From assembly GCA_964017185.1 (NCBI GenBank), contig OZ024874.1:54154856-54218855 (forward strand): a stretch of 64,000 nt of DNA, written 5' to 3'. Shown here in pieces: positions 31,896-42,469 of this stretch. The notes below the pieces were generated by a model. It did no database searches and was not told the DNA's origin. It was given only the letters and a program-made list of their open reading frames with translations. Position numbers and translations under genes: made by a program. This DNA comes from Rugalucina vietnamica. Lineage: Eukaryota; Mollusca; Bivalvia; Lucinida; Lucinidae. Numbering within the stretch: the first letter of the stretch is position 1; each line of letters opens with the position of its first letter.

Positions 31896-34800
31896 GATGT
31901 AAAAAAAAGTGGTACAGGGGTGCACAGATGTCTAGATTGACGTCTCCAGTAAGGTACACGTAGATCCATAGAGTCTGACTCGATTCTTATATTCAGATCA
32001 CAATTTTGTAATTACCTCGATATGTTGTATTGACATGGTTGACAACTATCTATTGTCTAAATAGGGGAACCAGTCAATGATGTCATCCCATGCACAGGGA
32101 GGGAAAATAATATTGAAGGTGTGCGCATTCTGATGACAACAGATGGATCATGTTATAGTGCATGTGGGTGCTCCAAAAGACCAACCTCTGCAATTTATGG
32201 TGGCGCCTTATTCTCCCGGTCTACTTCAGGTAAAACTGTTTCCTTAATTGGTTATATTTTAGAATAGTGTTGCGATGCCATGATTTTCTAACGTTAAGTC
32301 CCATCAAGCGGAGGAAACATATGTGTTGGTGGGACGGACAACAGAGCGTCACTTTTAAAAGTTATTTTGTACGTTTGGAATTTGTTACAGACTTGTAATG
32401 TCAGATTTTAATGAAAACGGTTAATAGTTTCTCATGGGTTGAGACCTTTTGGAAAAGATCTTATTCAGTAATTAGGGAGAAAAACAATCTTGGTAGCAAG
32501 TATTACGTTAATTTAATGCTATTGTTTTCTGTCAATGGTCTGAATATAGACTTGATTTCATGAATCTTCTGTTTAGATACAGAGTCACCTTCTGTTGAGG
32601 CTGGTGGGGCTACTTCTGATACAGCGACACAGTAATAGACAATGAGAAGATTCTAGGTGGAAGGTGTATAGTAACTACTGTAAGGGCCTTGGATATTGAG
32701 TGGAAATCTCCAATGGAACAAAAACTATAAAATTGGACACTGATTTGAAAGTCTAAGTATATGTAAAGTATGAGGATTATCAAATTATATTGTTCTCAGA
32801 AGGATAAAACAAATCCGTTATAGCTGACTGGGCTAAGTCTAGAAGTATAAAACTGAGAAAATAAAAGTAAGGATAAAGTGAAGGTTTATAAATCAGGACC
32901 AAGTTCAATCAGGTTAGTATGCTATGCTGAATATGGGTTTTCCTCCAATAGATGCAGCCATGGTTAGTCATATCAAGTCCCTCAATTCCAACTGATAGTT
33001 AATGGATTGCCTTAAACAAAGTTTTTGTTGTCTTAGTGAATATTTTTTCATGTTGATAATTCTCACTTTTGCTTCTTGAGGATGGTAAATGCTGTAACAA
33101 TAAGAAGCACATGTTTTGATATAGCCGATATTTGGTGGTACATGTATCGTCATTTTAAGGGTATATCTTACATGGGGTATCAGTTTAGATGTGGGTATTT
33201 TCTGGTCTTTACGTTGCCTGATCTAATTTTACGTAGGATTTGCTTTATAAAATAAGTAATATAGTTGAAAGCTAGAGCACATTTTGCTTTTCATATGTAT
33301 TTGTTTGCAGCTTGATACCTTTGTCCTTACCCAGGAGATCTAATCTCCCAGTGGATTTATTCACGTGGGTGGGGACTGGGTGTCTCTCTGTGGTATTTTC
33401 CTTCTATGTCCTTTTCAGGACACATCGAATATATAATTGTACAAAAAAAAAAGAATTTTTGTCCAGATATCTCCTCTTTGGAAAGAGGTTTGGATTTTGA
33501 CCCAAGTGTGATAGTGCAAGTTACAGAAGAACATTGGGTCAATTCACACGGAGAGACAACCCAGCCTCCCACTCACATGATCTCTGCAGACCGTGATGAA
33601 GTTTCTCAATGAACAATGTTGAATTTGATAATTTAACATTTAGAGACTTGCAAAAGTTATGGTATGAAATTCAGTAGATACATGTAGGTACGTTATTAAG
33701 GTTTCTCTCGAAGATAAATCGGACTAGAACCACATTCTTGGTAAAGATTCTATGAAATATTCTGGTATTCAGTTTGCAGGTTGGTTTATGGTGTTTAACA
33801 TAATCAGTTTTGAATTTTAAAGCTAATGCTTTCATCTATCTTTCTATAGGGCAACAGTAGTACCAATGAGTTATTGTAGAGAGATTTGTGTTCCTTGTCT
33901 GATGTACTTAATGAATGGCGGAAATGTCTAAAATATCTCAGGCCTGGTCAGGAATTTTGGCTTCTTTCAAAATTTATGGGCATGTATTGTATGTCATGTG
34001 CTAGTCCGACTAGGTTATCTTTGAATCTGTATAAGATCATCTTTCAACTTACCCAGTGTCTGAAAATGTTGAACATGTTCTGTACTTCTAAAAAAAAAAA
34101 CAAAAAAAAACTGTACTTCTAAAAAAAAAAAAAAAAAAAAAAAAGTTTGTGTTACTGGAGGAAAAGAAACGCAAATTTCATTTTATAGAACAACTTAGAG
34201 ACAGTATTCTGACTAGCAAGACTGTATTTTTGAAGACATTGCAACGGTATTCTGGAAAACACTGCTCTTTGTTTCTTGCAATGCTGACTATTTTCAAGGG
34301 AGGTGAACAGAGCCATAAGTATTGCTTCTAAAACGGTAGTATGAAGAACTTAAAATGAACTGTTGTTTCACAAATTTATTGAGAATTGGAAGGGTCTTGC
34401 AACTTGCAGAGATAAGAAGTACTTGTGGAGAGTTCTAGGAACAGATTTCCACCCTTCGTTAGGGAGAATATCTAACGTAGTTAGACAGGAACTTAGAACT
34501 TGGGGATTATTTAGATGACAAGAATTCTGAATCATTTCCTAGTCATGAAAGAGGTACAAGCTGAGATTTAATACATTATCGGTCATTCAGGTCATAGGGT
34601 TGGCATGCTGTGAATAATTATTTGTTGTTTAAGTATGGGATCTCACACTGAATTATGCTTTAAAAGGGCTGTTTATGTTGACCTTTTTTTTTTTTTTGGA
34701 GAGGAACATTAACTTGACTATCCGGTATATTCATACTGGAGATAACCCTGCAGATGAAGTGTCTAGCTAGGTCTGTCATGTAAGGACGCAACCTTGGCTA

Positions 34801-35064
34801 GAGATAAATGGTTAGTGGTTGGGAATTGGTCTGGTCCACATTCAGCAGATTTAATGGCAATATAATCAAATGCTATGATAGATAGAATGGGAACAAGCGA
34901 TGAATGGCGTTCCTCAATTTTCCCCTACGAAATCGGTAGCGGGTGTGAATATATTTTCGTAAGATATTTCCAAGGAGATCAATACCCATATTTTCCCACC
35001 GTTTTGCCTTATCTTTCCTCTGATTAAATTCTATTGGAATCAAATTCAAAGGTTGTAAAGTTCG

Positions 35065-35345
35065 GGTAGCCGCCTAGTTAGAGTGGCCGCCTATCGGGAA
35101 ATAGCTGTGGACCTGTACAAAGAGCCTTCCTTTACACATGTACATAGTTTTTCACAGTGCGACTATGCTCATGCTTGGGTCCAGCACTTTCTTGGATGAT
35201 GAAGATGAAGATGGGCTGCTCATTCGGTCCACTTTTTGTATAAGAACCTGATTGTCAATTTAGTTTTTTCAACCTTGTTTTTGGAGTGGGAAATCATTTC
35301 TGATTGTGCGATTTACTGATCATCGGTTACTTTCACCTTTCCATT
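35065..35345 (+). mobile_element. PT-family tail, copy f, inserted in the DIRS-like fossil
   Basis: GAGTGGCCGCCTATCGGGAA, ATAGCTG, GCTCATTCGGTCC, TTTTTGGAGTGGGAAATC and the GTTACTTTCACCTTT end match the last third of the tail. DIRS-type remnants can be followed on both sides. An 80-bp stretch within (about 35105-35210) is not tail-like. Confidence 0.6.
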
Positions 35346-36189
35346 GTTGTCCCTGCTGTAAATGGTAGCGTCTCTTTTGGTCATTTGTTACAAGTGGAAA
35401 GTTCTAGGAGAAAAGAGTATTCTTCTCTATCCGTCTACACAGGGTTACAAACCTGATTTTAAAAGCTTAGAATTGAACTGTATTTCACCGATGTTATTTG
35501 TTCTTTCGATAGAATTTTGTACCGGCGAGAGGTTCACTTGTGTTTTTCATTGCTTGTACATGTATGCCTTTGATGCTGGTTTTCAGGTCTCTTAGACCTG
35601 TGGAACACATAGACGAGGATAATTACTTTATAGAGAGACGCTATCCTTATCATGCTTATAGATAGTTCATGATATGCTAAGAAGAAAAAGAAAACGCCAT
35701 TGCAAAAGGAATTTGAAAAGTTTTTACTTGATTGCATTTTGTAGTATAATTCTTATGATGTAAGATAAAAGAGAAAACTCAAATTCACGACAATGGAAGC
35801 ACTTTTGGCGAATAGTTTGTGTTTTGTTGTCTGCTGGTACAGTACATACCATAGTGGGATAACTGAAATCCATTTTACAAAGTGTTAGTAGGGGTGATAA
35901 GTGGTTTGAAGAGACTCAGGGGCGGTAACCAAGTTTGAAGTTTGGAATTTAAGAAGTAGGTGAAGGCTGTAAAAGTAGAAAAAGCTAAGGTTCACCTTTC
36001 CCAGAAACAAGATAAGCCTCTTTTATGAGAAATTTTGTGCAATCGTGAAGTCTGGCCAATTATGTCTATGGAAAAAGGAAGGCCCACATTCGACAAAGCA
36101 TGTGTTGGATGAATTAGCGGATTCTAGTCATCTACCTTGTGCTTTTAGGGCTGATAAATATCAGTGTTTTTGGCATTTTTATGTATGTC

Positions 36190-36335
36190 ATGAGTTGGTA
36201 CAGCCGCGCTATTGTAATGTTTAGCGTATTTGCTTAGCAATCAAGAGGTTGTGGGTTCGAAACCCGGCTAGTACATATGCCTTTTATGTTGGTGACAAAT
36301 GTTCATCCTGGCGTAATTATAAAGCCAAACCGCCA
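36190..36335 (+). mobile_element. tRNA-like SINE (S4)
   Basis: GCCGCGCTATTGTAATG, TTGCTTAGCAATCAAGAG and GTGGGTTCGAAACCCGGCT form a tRNA-like head with a clear B box. The cloverleaf is imperfect, so it is not called as a functional tRNA. Confidence 0.5.
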
Positions 36336-36397
36336 ATAGGGGGTTAGGAGAATAGTAACTTTGCTTAACATATTTTTTGTATCCTGTATTTTTGACT

Positions 36398-36560
36398 CAT
36401 GGGAGTGTTGTGGCATAGTGTTAGAGCTTCACACTAAACAGCGGTCCCGGGCTCAATTCATGCGGTGTTGCTGAATCTTAGTTTTGGATCACCTGGTAAA
36501 CAGTTGTTTCGACCGAAATGACTGAAAATTTATTGACTAGGATGTCAAACTTGTATCAAA
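36398..36560 (+). mobile_element. tRNA-derived SINE, family S1, diverged copy
   Basis: GTTGTGGCATAGTGTTAGAG, CCCGGGCTCAATTCATG and a tail ATGACTGAAAATTTATTGAC followed by TAGGATGTCAAAC, the S1 order. More diverged than the copy at 48650. Confidence 0.6.
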
Positions 36561-37118
36561 TGAAACGTTAATATATTGACTGAAATGTAAAAATGTATGA
36601 AAAGATTCTCATTTAATTACATATTATTTGCTGTTGAAAAAAAACTACAAAACAAAGATGTGGTTTGTTTTATCTTAAGTATACGCATGTAGTTGTTGCA
36701 TTTTGTTTGTCAATTGTACGAAGTGTTCATTTCTATTGAAGAGATTGTCTAGACACGGTTAAATTCAGTTGTCTAGACACGGTTAAATTCAGTTAACAGT
36801 ATTTTACTCTGACAGACAAACAAAATGCGCATGTATCTTGGTTTGGTATACTGTTCAAAAGAAGTCAAAACCATTATTATGTTCATACGTGGTTTAGTTT
36901 TTAAGCTGGATCCAGGTTTTGGAAATATGTTTTATGTAATTCATTTCGTATGCAAATTTGGTTTTGACTTCATTTTATCAGTAATGGGATATAAAGTGAC
37001 AGAAAACTTCAAATCAGGTGTTTCTGAATTAATAAATCTGAGTAGTTGGATTATTGGGTATTTTTGGAGGGGATTTTCTAATATTTATGGAAATTCTTTG
37101 TAATTGGTGGGGAAGTAT

Positions 37119-37191
37119 TTTTCACTCTTTTCCCCCATTACTTATACAAACTTGAATCACATCGAGTGTAGAATTACTTGAGATAATTTTA
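37119..37191 (+). repeat. DIRS-like fossil, split direct repeat B1
   Basis: 73 bp from TTTTCACTCTTTTCCCCC to GAGATAATTTTA, matching 37651-37723. It abuts A2 directly. Confidence 0.75.
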
Positions 37192-37251
37192 TATCTCAAG
37201 TGAATCTCGCGAGATGTGACGTGGTTTGTCCATTCAGTCTAGTCGCAACCA
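37191..37251 (+). repeat. DIRS-like fossil, split direct repeat A2
   Basis: 61 bp matching A1 at 29843-29903. The DNA between A2 and B2 is extended by the S2 SINE and its A-run. Confidence 0.75.
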
Positions 37252-37305
37252 ACAGATCACAATAGAAAGTAGTGTTCAGTCACTTTATGTTCCTCGTGTG
37301 GGAAT

Positions 37306-37596
37306 ATGGGCCCCCGTACATTTCGACCAAAAGAAATAGATGCGCTGTTTGCGTCTCGGTACAAATCTTACTCGCTAACGACTGACCATCTGATTACTGG
37401 TTGGCCGCCCGGGTTTGAGTCTGCCCAGGAAGTGGTTCAAGTGAAACCATCCAACCTTGGTGGCTTGTTTGGATGGTTGTGTGTCGTGCCATCCTAATTT
37501 GGGTAAAAGTCCCATAAAATAGAGGCAACTTCCCGACATGACCATGACTGTTGGCTGGCACGTAAGACTTCGGTTCGGGTAGGCAAAAACCTTGTG

Positions 37597-37624
<28 letters not shown>
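37306..37624 (+). mobile_element. tRNA-derived SINE, family S2 copy with A-run
   Basis: AGAAATAGATGCGCTGTTTG, TGACCATCTGATTACTGGTT and the tail CATGACCATGACTGTTGGC followed by TGGCACGTAAG, then an A-run ending at 37624. The reverse complement of 42049-42360 matches throughout. Confidence 0.7.
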
Positions 37625-37627
<3 letters not shown>

Positions 37628-37650
37628 GTTTGCACTTGGAGTGATTCTTG

Positions 37651-37723
37651 TTTTCACTCTTTTCCCCCATTACTTATACAAACTTGAATCACATCGAGTG
37701 TAGAATTACTTGAGATAATTTTA
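37651..37723 (+). repeat. DIRS-like fossil, split direct repeat B2 (right end)
   Basis: Second copy of the 73-bp B repeat; the right limit of the element. Confidence 0.75.
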
Positions 37724-38338
37724 GATTTTGACAACATCGTTCAAACTTCCATTTTCTAGCTGTTTATTAAGTATTTTATAGGAAAAACGTGTAATAGTGT
37801 ATTCATTAGTACCTGTCTTAAGTCTAATAACAAAAATATAGTATGTTTTGTAGTTCTAAAGTTCTTTCAAACAGATTAAATAAAATGAGTCCAATTGAAA
37901 GAGAAAAGTGATCGGGTAATCTACGTGTCATGTTTCAAACAAGATTTGGAAAGCCTAATATATATGGATCTTAACATCCTATGCCATAGGGAAAAAGAAA
38001 AGACTGCCCCTTATATTCATAACGTTACTACCACTCAGAACAGTGGTGCTTATTTACGTGATGATTTCCAGCAGCACTGCGTTGAGCCAAACCACTTATT
38101 ATCTTATTTTTTTCAAATAATGATCTAAAGTGTCACTGAAGGGACTTACGTAGCCGATACTGCGGTATGGGCGATCCCTTTTCTTAATATGCTCGCTGCG
38201 TATATTATATTAATTAATTATATAAAATTAATTAATTATAGTTTATTCTATATTTTATTTTATCTTTAAGGATCTCAGTTTTTTATTATCAATAATAAAC
38301 AATATCCATGAAGTAATATTATCGTAGAGCACCAGTAC
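37724..38338. other. Intron, no recognised element
   Basis: AT-rich, with an R4-like AAGTGTCACTGAAGGGACTT / GATACTGCGGTATGGGCGAT patch near 38128-38180 and an ATTAATTAATTA run near 38205. No exon-like frame. Confidence 0.45.
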
Positions 38339-38446
38339 CTGATCAGTATTCAGTGTAGCGTATATTCTCTTGCCTTGTTGTCGTGCATAATCGTATCCGG
38401 CGATCCTCATGCGATCTGAGACCTGGGTGATGTCTAGAGTGGACAC
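38339..38446 (-). CDS. Exon 7: unassigned segment
   Basis: Phase 0-0, 36 codons: acceptor TAATCAG before GTG, donor GATCAG before GTACTG. Residues 299-334 start VSTLDITQVSDRM and include AGYDYARQQGKRIYATLN. No cysteine. Its phases fit exons 6 and 8. The family is not recognised. Confidence 0.83.
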
Positions 38447-39544
38447 CTGATTAGAAGGATGAAAACACATTATGAAATTTTATTGTGCCCTTATCTGCAT
38501 GAAATAACGCGTTTAAGTAAGTTTATAATTTTGTAAAATTCCATAAAAATCGGGGTTTTTCATTTAATTTAAATTTTAAGTGGCATAAAACTTGATGGTG
38601 TTGAAACAGTTAGTTAAGCTTTATATTCCATGTTGACCTCTGTATAGGTATGCATTAAATTAGAAATTATTTTACCTTCAAGTTTTAACATGATTAGGAT
38701 TTTAGAAAAAGAACACGAGAAATTGTTGGAACACTTAAACTTAAAGAAAAATTGTCATATAAAAGACAATTATGAAAAATTATATGCCCAACAATTCGGT
38801 TGTTTGATATAATTCAGATGTTAAATATAACAAAAAATGTGAAAAAGTTGTTCCTCTTAAACTACAAGTAAACGGCATGAAAATTTCATATTTGAGTCAA
38901 AAATTAAATGTTTAAAAACTTGTTGTTTTTGATAGCCGTAAATCTCATTATATTTCGACTCTGCTAATTTGACACGGGGGCCACTGTTTAGCGTATTGTA
39001 TGACCTCCTTCAATAATCTACATGATTCTGTGAAACCAGCACTGAGTGTTTCATTGTGAAAATTCCAATAAGCACAAAAGTTAACCAGTCAATTGACAGT
39101 CACGAAAATTAAACCCAACATTAGTCGCACAATGCAGAGAACACAGACTAAATGGAATACGACCATTCAAGACACAACCCTGCACACTACGAAAACCATA
39201 CCGGTTTGCGATAATTTTCAACTGAATTCCTGCGAGTTGTGCATGTATGTATGAAACTAACTAGCAACTATCGCTGTTCCAAACTAGGATTCATCAGACG
39301 GCAAACACATGTATACTTTAAATAAAAAAAAACCCTTTCGTCATCTAATATCAATGCAATACTTCTATTGAGGTACCAGTGAGCGATCCGGGTTTTATGA
39401 ATAAAGACTGAATTTATGGGTAGTTCCCCTTGGAATTAGAAAAACATCTTTTTCATATTCATTAGAATAATCTGCAGTTGATACTGAATTAAACGGAAAT
39501 AATTAGGAATTTGAAAGACACCCGATACATTCCATAAATTCCTC
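38447..39544. other. Intron, no recognised element
   Basis: About 1.1 kb of AT-rich DNA; nothing recognised. Confidence 0.45.
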
Positions 39545-40130
39545 ATACATAAAGACTTCTAGGTAGCTCAATCACAGATACCGAAGCCCATTTTTTAGAT
39601 TTACATGTTTCTATTGCAAGTGGATTTGTTTCTTCAAAGATTAATGATAAACGCGATGAACTTGATTTTGATATAGTAAATTTTCCGATTTTGGATTTTG
39701 ACGTTCCTCGCTGTATACATTATGCATATGGTGTATACATTACGCAATTTAGTAGGTTTGCTAGAGTCTGCAATCATGTAGTGGACTTCAACGCACAAAA
39801 TAAATGTTAAACAGCCAAACTTCTTCACAGGGCTATCGGTATCATAAACTTCGAAAAAAAAATTTCAAAATTTTATTGCAGAAACTGTGAGTTGATTTCC
39901 AAATTTAATGTTGGGCTAAAGACGCTTTTACGTGAGGGCCTTTCGGAACCAGAATTTTATGTTGACTTGGTTTACAAACTAAGACATTTATAGGAAGAAA
40001 TGATTTTTTTCTTTTCAGTTCAGAAAAAAATCATAACACGTTACAGACGTACATGTTAAAACTTGAATTTTATGTGACAGTCTGCATGCTTAGTTTTAAG
40101 CCCAATCATGGTTTATAACTATGCTGCCTT
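39545..40130 (+). pseudogene. PT-family reverse transcriptase fossil, copy g
   Basis: Stretches such as DLHVSIASGFVSSKIND-like near 39600-39650, a YGVYITQFSRF-like block near 39725, and LREGLSEPEFYVDLVYKLR near 39930-39990, all from the C-terminal part of the PT reverse transcriptase. Broken in several places. It leads into the tail at 40131. Confidence 0.65.
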
Positions 40131-40770
40131 CTTTAATTTCAAGCCGAACGGGCTTCAGACTATGACGGCCCCGGCATAAAGCTATTCATTTTAGTTGGTT
40201 GGGACCGGAGCTTCTTGTCTTTTGCTTGGCCCACCGGGGTTCAACTGGTGTTTTTTATTTGCTTCGGACTAACTGAATGTTTTGAACCACTGCAGAAGAT
40301 GAAGGTGAGGGTCGGCGTGCGCCTTTAAAAAGGTACAAGTAGGTTAAGATCAGGAAAAGGCGCAATCAGAAAGAGATTCCAACTCCAAAAACCAAGGTGG
40401 GAAAATACCAAAGTAACAATCAGGTACTTATACCATGAAAACCTATTTAAGCCCCCCCCCCCCCCAGTAATTTTATACTTAAGTATATATTACTGGTCCT
40501 TCCAAGGCGATACTTCTGTTGTGGTTCTAATTGTTTTGTGTTTTGGAGTCGAATTTTTTGTGCTGTTTGAGCCTTTTGTACGTTTTCATATTATAGTTTA
40601 GTTCGGGTAACTGTGTGGCCGCCTATTGGGGAATAGCTGCTCACTCGGCTTACAATATGTTTCTTGGTATAAGTACATGTGTCATTTTTAGTTTTTCGCC
40701 ACCCCTCGGTTTATGAAGAGGGAATTTCTTTCTGATTGCGCCATTTCCTGATCATTGCCTACTCGTACCT
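40131..40770 (+). mobile_element. PT-family tail, copy g, rearranged
   Basis: Starts with CGGGCTTCAGACTATGACGG and ends TTGCCTACTCGTACC. Part of the middle is replaced by an inverted terminal piece at 40317-40452. A C-run lies at 40447-40465. Confidence 0.68.
40317..40452 (-). mobile_element. PT tail terminus, inverted, inside copy g
   Basis: AAAAAGGTACAAGTAGG, AAAAGGCGCAATCAGAAAGA and CAATCAGGTACTTATACCAT read as the reverse complement of the tail end, so a minus-strand terminus sits within a plus-strand tail. Confidence 0.6.
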
Positions 40771-40934
40771 TATTATATTGTACATTCTATAAACGGTGCA
40801 CTTAAGGTCTAACTAAATTGCCACCTGTCAGGAAATAACTATTCCATTGGTTGAGCATTTCTTCTATCTGACATATTTTTGGCTTTATATGTTTCCCGTT
40901 ACGGTCCTATTTCATAGGAAATTTTTGCTTCGAC

Positions 40935-41477
40935 TTACTTTCGAGTTAGTAGGTTATTCGGCGCCCAGGGATCTCCATCGTCGGGCAGCTTACTCAATCT
41001 GTGAGTCCTGGTTTTTGATTCATCAGGATGTTTATCATGATTTATTTGTTTGTTCTTGATGATTCATTGACTAGTTAGAGATTCACCACGAGGACCGAAG
41101 AACTAACTAAATGTTGTGAACCACTGCAGAAGCTGAGGGTGAGGTTAGGTACCTGTAAAACCGGTTTAAGCCCGCCAGTAACTTTGTGTTACTGATCGTT
41201 CCAAGTCGATACTTCTGTAGTGGTTCTTTTTGTTTTATGTCTTGGTGTTTAAAATTTTTTGTGCTGTTGGCGCCTTATGTATGTTTTCATATTTTTAGTT
41301 AAGTTAAGGTAACTGAGTGGCCACCTATTGGGAAAATAGCTGCTCATTCGGCTTACGATATGTTTCATGGTATAAGTACCTGATTGTTAGTTCGGTTTTT
41401 TCCCACCTCGGTTTTTGGAGTGGGAATCTTTTTCTGATTGCGCCTTTTCCTGATCTTTGCCTACTTGTACCTTTTTA
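40935..41477 (+). mobile_element. PT-family tail, copy h
   Basis: One of the best-preserved tails, from GAGTTAGTAGGTTATTCGGC to TTGCCTACTTGTACC. Very close to copies a and c1, which suggests recent spread of these three. Confidence 0.75.
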
Positions 41478-41699
41478 CCATGAGGAAGTTTGTACGATTT
41501 TGACGTAACGATTCTGGAATAACAATACAAATACAACTATTTCGATACGTATGCATCAGCTTCTGCAGAGGTTCACAACATTTAGTCAGTTGTTCGGTCC
41601 TCGTGGTGAATCCTAATAAGTTGCGCAGTGTATATACCATAAAAGCACGTCGAGGAACGTTACCATCCAAATAAGGAAAATTTACTTCTTGAAAAATCG
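41478..41699. other. Intron with a short inverted PT fragment
   Basis: GCTTCTGCAGAGGTTCACAA to TCGGTCCTCGTGGTGAATCC (41552-41612) is a minus-strand piece of the PT tail middle. The rest is not recognised. Confidence 0.5.
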
Positions 41700-42468
41700 A
41701 GCTTATAAAAATACAGCTTGCCAGTAATTTTGTATTACTGATGTTTCTAAGGCGAAATTGTGGTGGTTCTTAATGGTTTATGTTTCGGTGTTGATTTTTT
41801 GTGCTGTTAGCATATTATGTTTATTTATAGTTAGGTTAGGGTAAATGAGTGGCCACCTTTTGGAAACAAATAGCTGCCTTCTCGGCTTAAGATATGTTTT
41901 CTAAGTATACGGACCTGATTGTTAATTTAGTTTTTTTCACCACCTCGGTTTTTGGTGTGAGATTTTTTTTTCAGACTGCACCATTTCCTTATAATTGCCT
42001 AGTTTTACCTTTATTTGTTTGTCTTTGACGGTTCATTGACCAGTTACTTTTGTTTTAATTGATGCGCTTTACGTCCCAGTCAACAGCAATGGTCATTTCG
42101 GGCGTTTGCCTCCATTTCATGAGACTTTTACCCAACATTAGGATGTTATGACACTCAAAATGTGCTTGTTTTAATTTAACCACCCAACTAGTAAGCCAAT
42201 AAGGCTTATATGTATGGATAGTTTGACTAGACCACTTTTCCTGATCAGGCTCAGACTTGAGCGGTTAACCAGTAATCAGATGGCCGGTCAGTAGCTTCGA
42301 AGCTTTGCCTGGAGACACAAGCAGCTCATCTATTTCTTCTAGGCCCCAATAGGCAGGGCCCATCGACCAGTTAGAGATTCGCCACCAGGTCCGAACAACT
42401 GGATATTGAGAGTGGGAAAATCGTTTTGATTGCACCATTTACTGATCATCAGTTGCTGTTACGTTTTT
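41700..42468 (+). mobile_element. PT-family tail, copy i, diverged and interrupted
   Basis: GCCAGTAATTTTGTATTACT to TTGCCTAGTTTTACC (about 42005), then TTTGACGGTTCATTGACCAG, interrupted by the S2 SINE, and CATCGACCAGTTAGAGATTC to GATCATCAGTTGCTGTTACG beside the next element at 42470. Confidence 0.6.
42049..42360 (-). mobile_element. tRNA-derived SINE, family S2, inserted in PT copy i
   Basis: Reverse-strand tail CGTCCCAGTCAACAGCAATG and CATTTCGGGCG, body with TAACCAGTAATCAGATGGCC and head AGCTCATCTATTTCTTCT. CATTGACCAGTTA before it and CATCGACCAGTTA after it look like a target-site duplication within the tail. Confidence 0.7.
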
Positions 42469-42469
42469 A

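Larger units (their letters stand above)
29843..37723 (+). mobile_element. DIRS/Ngaro-like tyrosine-recombinase retroelement, fossil
   Basis: A 7.9-kb element defined by split direct repeats. A 61-bp sequence at 29843-29903 recurs at 37191-37251, and a 73-bp sequence at 37119-37191 recurs at 37651-37723. The order is A1 ... B1-A2-B2, the layout known for PAT/Ngaro-type elements of the DIRS order. Coding remnants on the plus strand include GDNPADE and GPHSADLMA blocks near 34740-34860, typical of the RNase H and following region of DIRS elements. It is broken in many places, and carries a tandem array in its leader and inserted SINEs and a PT tail. It looks old, though its repeats are still near identical. 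Confidence 0.62.

Noticed and set aside
33312-33612. Separate host gene within the DIRS-like fossil
   Set aside because: Short overlapping frames on both strands with no domain or splice pattern; they lie inside the element's limits.
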